This document shows, one piece after another, positions 13,446 through 13,736 of a DNA stretch of 13,736 bases (position 1 is the first letter of the stretch; the number at the start of each line of letters is the position of its first letter). The DNA lies in contig DAOUQK010000060.1 in assembly GCA_030625695.1 (NCBI GenBank), positions 1-13,736 of the forward strand. The letters are read 5' to 3'. The position numbers and the translations under genes are program-made. This stretch comes from Paracoccaceae bacterium. GTDB lineage: Bacteria; Pseudomonadota; Alphaproteobacteria; Rhodobacterales; Rhodobacteraceae. The notes under the pieces were generated by a model. The model did not search any database and was not told the DNA's origin. It saw nothing but the letters and a program-made list of their open reading frames with translations.

Positions 13446-13736
13446 TCAAAGCCCAACGCCTGTGCCTTGCAATACCCCGTGTTCCAAAGCGTAACGTGTC
13501 AATCCGGCGGTGCTTGAAATGCCCAGTTTGGCCTTGATGTTCTTGCGGTGCGTCTCGACCGTGCGTACGGAAATTTCCAGCGACAGCGCCACGTCACGGT
13601 TGGATTTACCTTGTGCCAGTTGCAACAGAACCGTCTGTTCCCGCCCGGTCAGAGCCTCGCGTCCGGGGCCGTCTTTCGGCTCAAGCGAGCCTTTGGCCCC
13701 GGTGCACAGATAGCGACGCCCGGCCATCACCGCATC
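13446..13736 (-). CDS. LuxR/FixJ-type response regulator, C-terminal part
   Basis: The window ends inside this gene; 96 codons and the stop are present and the frame is open to the edge. Residues from LTGREQTVLLQLAQGKSN through RDVALSLEISVRTVETH to KAKLGISSTAGLTRYALEHG form a complete LuxR/GerE helix-turn-helix domain. The DAVMAGRRYLCTGAKG stretch before it looks like the end of a receiver domain and linker of NarL/FixJ response regulators. A GTG at 13730 could be mistaken for the start. The receiver domain and phosphorylated Asp are outside the window. The gene is parallel to and upstream of ilvBN, about 130 bases from the ilv promoter, with GTAGGG and two tiny hairpins (13403-13430) after its stop. 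No functional link to ilv is implied. Confidence 0.9.
   Translation of the reverse strand, partial: DAVMAGRRYLCTGAKGSLEPKDGPGREALTGREQTVLLQLAQGKSNRDVALSLEISVRTVETHRKNIKAKLGISSTAGLTRYALEHGVLQGTGVGL

Overview
The window looks like chromosome from a marine or soil alphaproteobacterium of the Rhodobacteraceae (Roseobacter group). The reasons are GC-rich codon use, the amiC-mrcA-prfB gene order, an RF2 gene without the programmed frameshift, and acetolactate synthase subunits of the alphaproteobacterial type. This placement is inference from protein character and gene order; no search was run. No tRNA, rRNA, transposase, phage gene or CRISPR array was seen.

Layout. The left edge carries the start of a secreted DsbA/ScsC-like protein on the minus strand. 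It diverges from a plus-strand block: a fold-type I aminotransferase, the periplasmic amidase AmiC, penicillin-binding protein 1A, peptide chain release factor 2 and a DUF2189 membrane protein. AmiC and PBP1A cut and build peptidoglycan respectively. Short hairpin repeats sit in the gaps amiC/mrcA and mrcA/prfB, and a second repeat type sits before amiC. The plus block ends at 7723, tail to tail with a minus-strand group: an XRE-type regulator, a Rieske non-haem iron oxygenase and a 70-residue protein whose start overlaps the oxygenase stop. A cluster of TTAGCGTC half-sites lies in the divergent gap between the regulator and a plus-strand protein that resembles a degenerate cold-shock (OB) fold.

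The right part is the ilvBN operon for branched-chain amino acid synthesis, on the minus strand. Its leader can be read directly: a sigma70-like promoter, a 17-residue leader peptide with five consecutive Leu/Val/Val/Ile/Val codons, a competing 9-bp hairpin, and an intrinsic terminator just before ilvB. This is a complete transcription attenuator. The window ends inside a LuxR/FixJ-type response regulator.

Most of the window is ordinary housekeeping chromosome. The most informative extra signals are the ilv attenuator, a hairpin built from the last codons of two convergent genes, two families of short palindromic repeats, and the operator array beside the XRE regulator. No clearly new multi-gene system was found; the regulator/Rieske/small-protein group is the nearest candidate.
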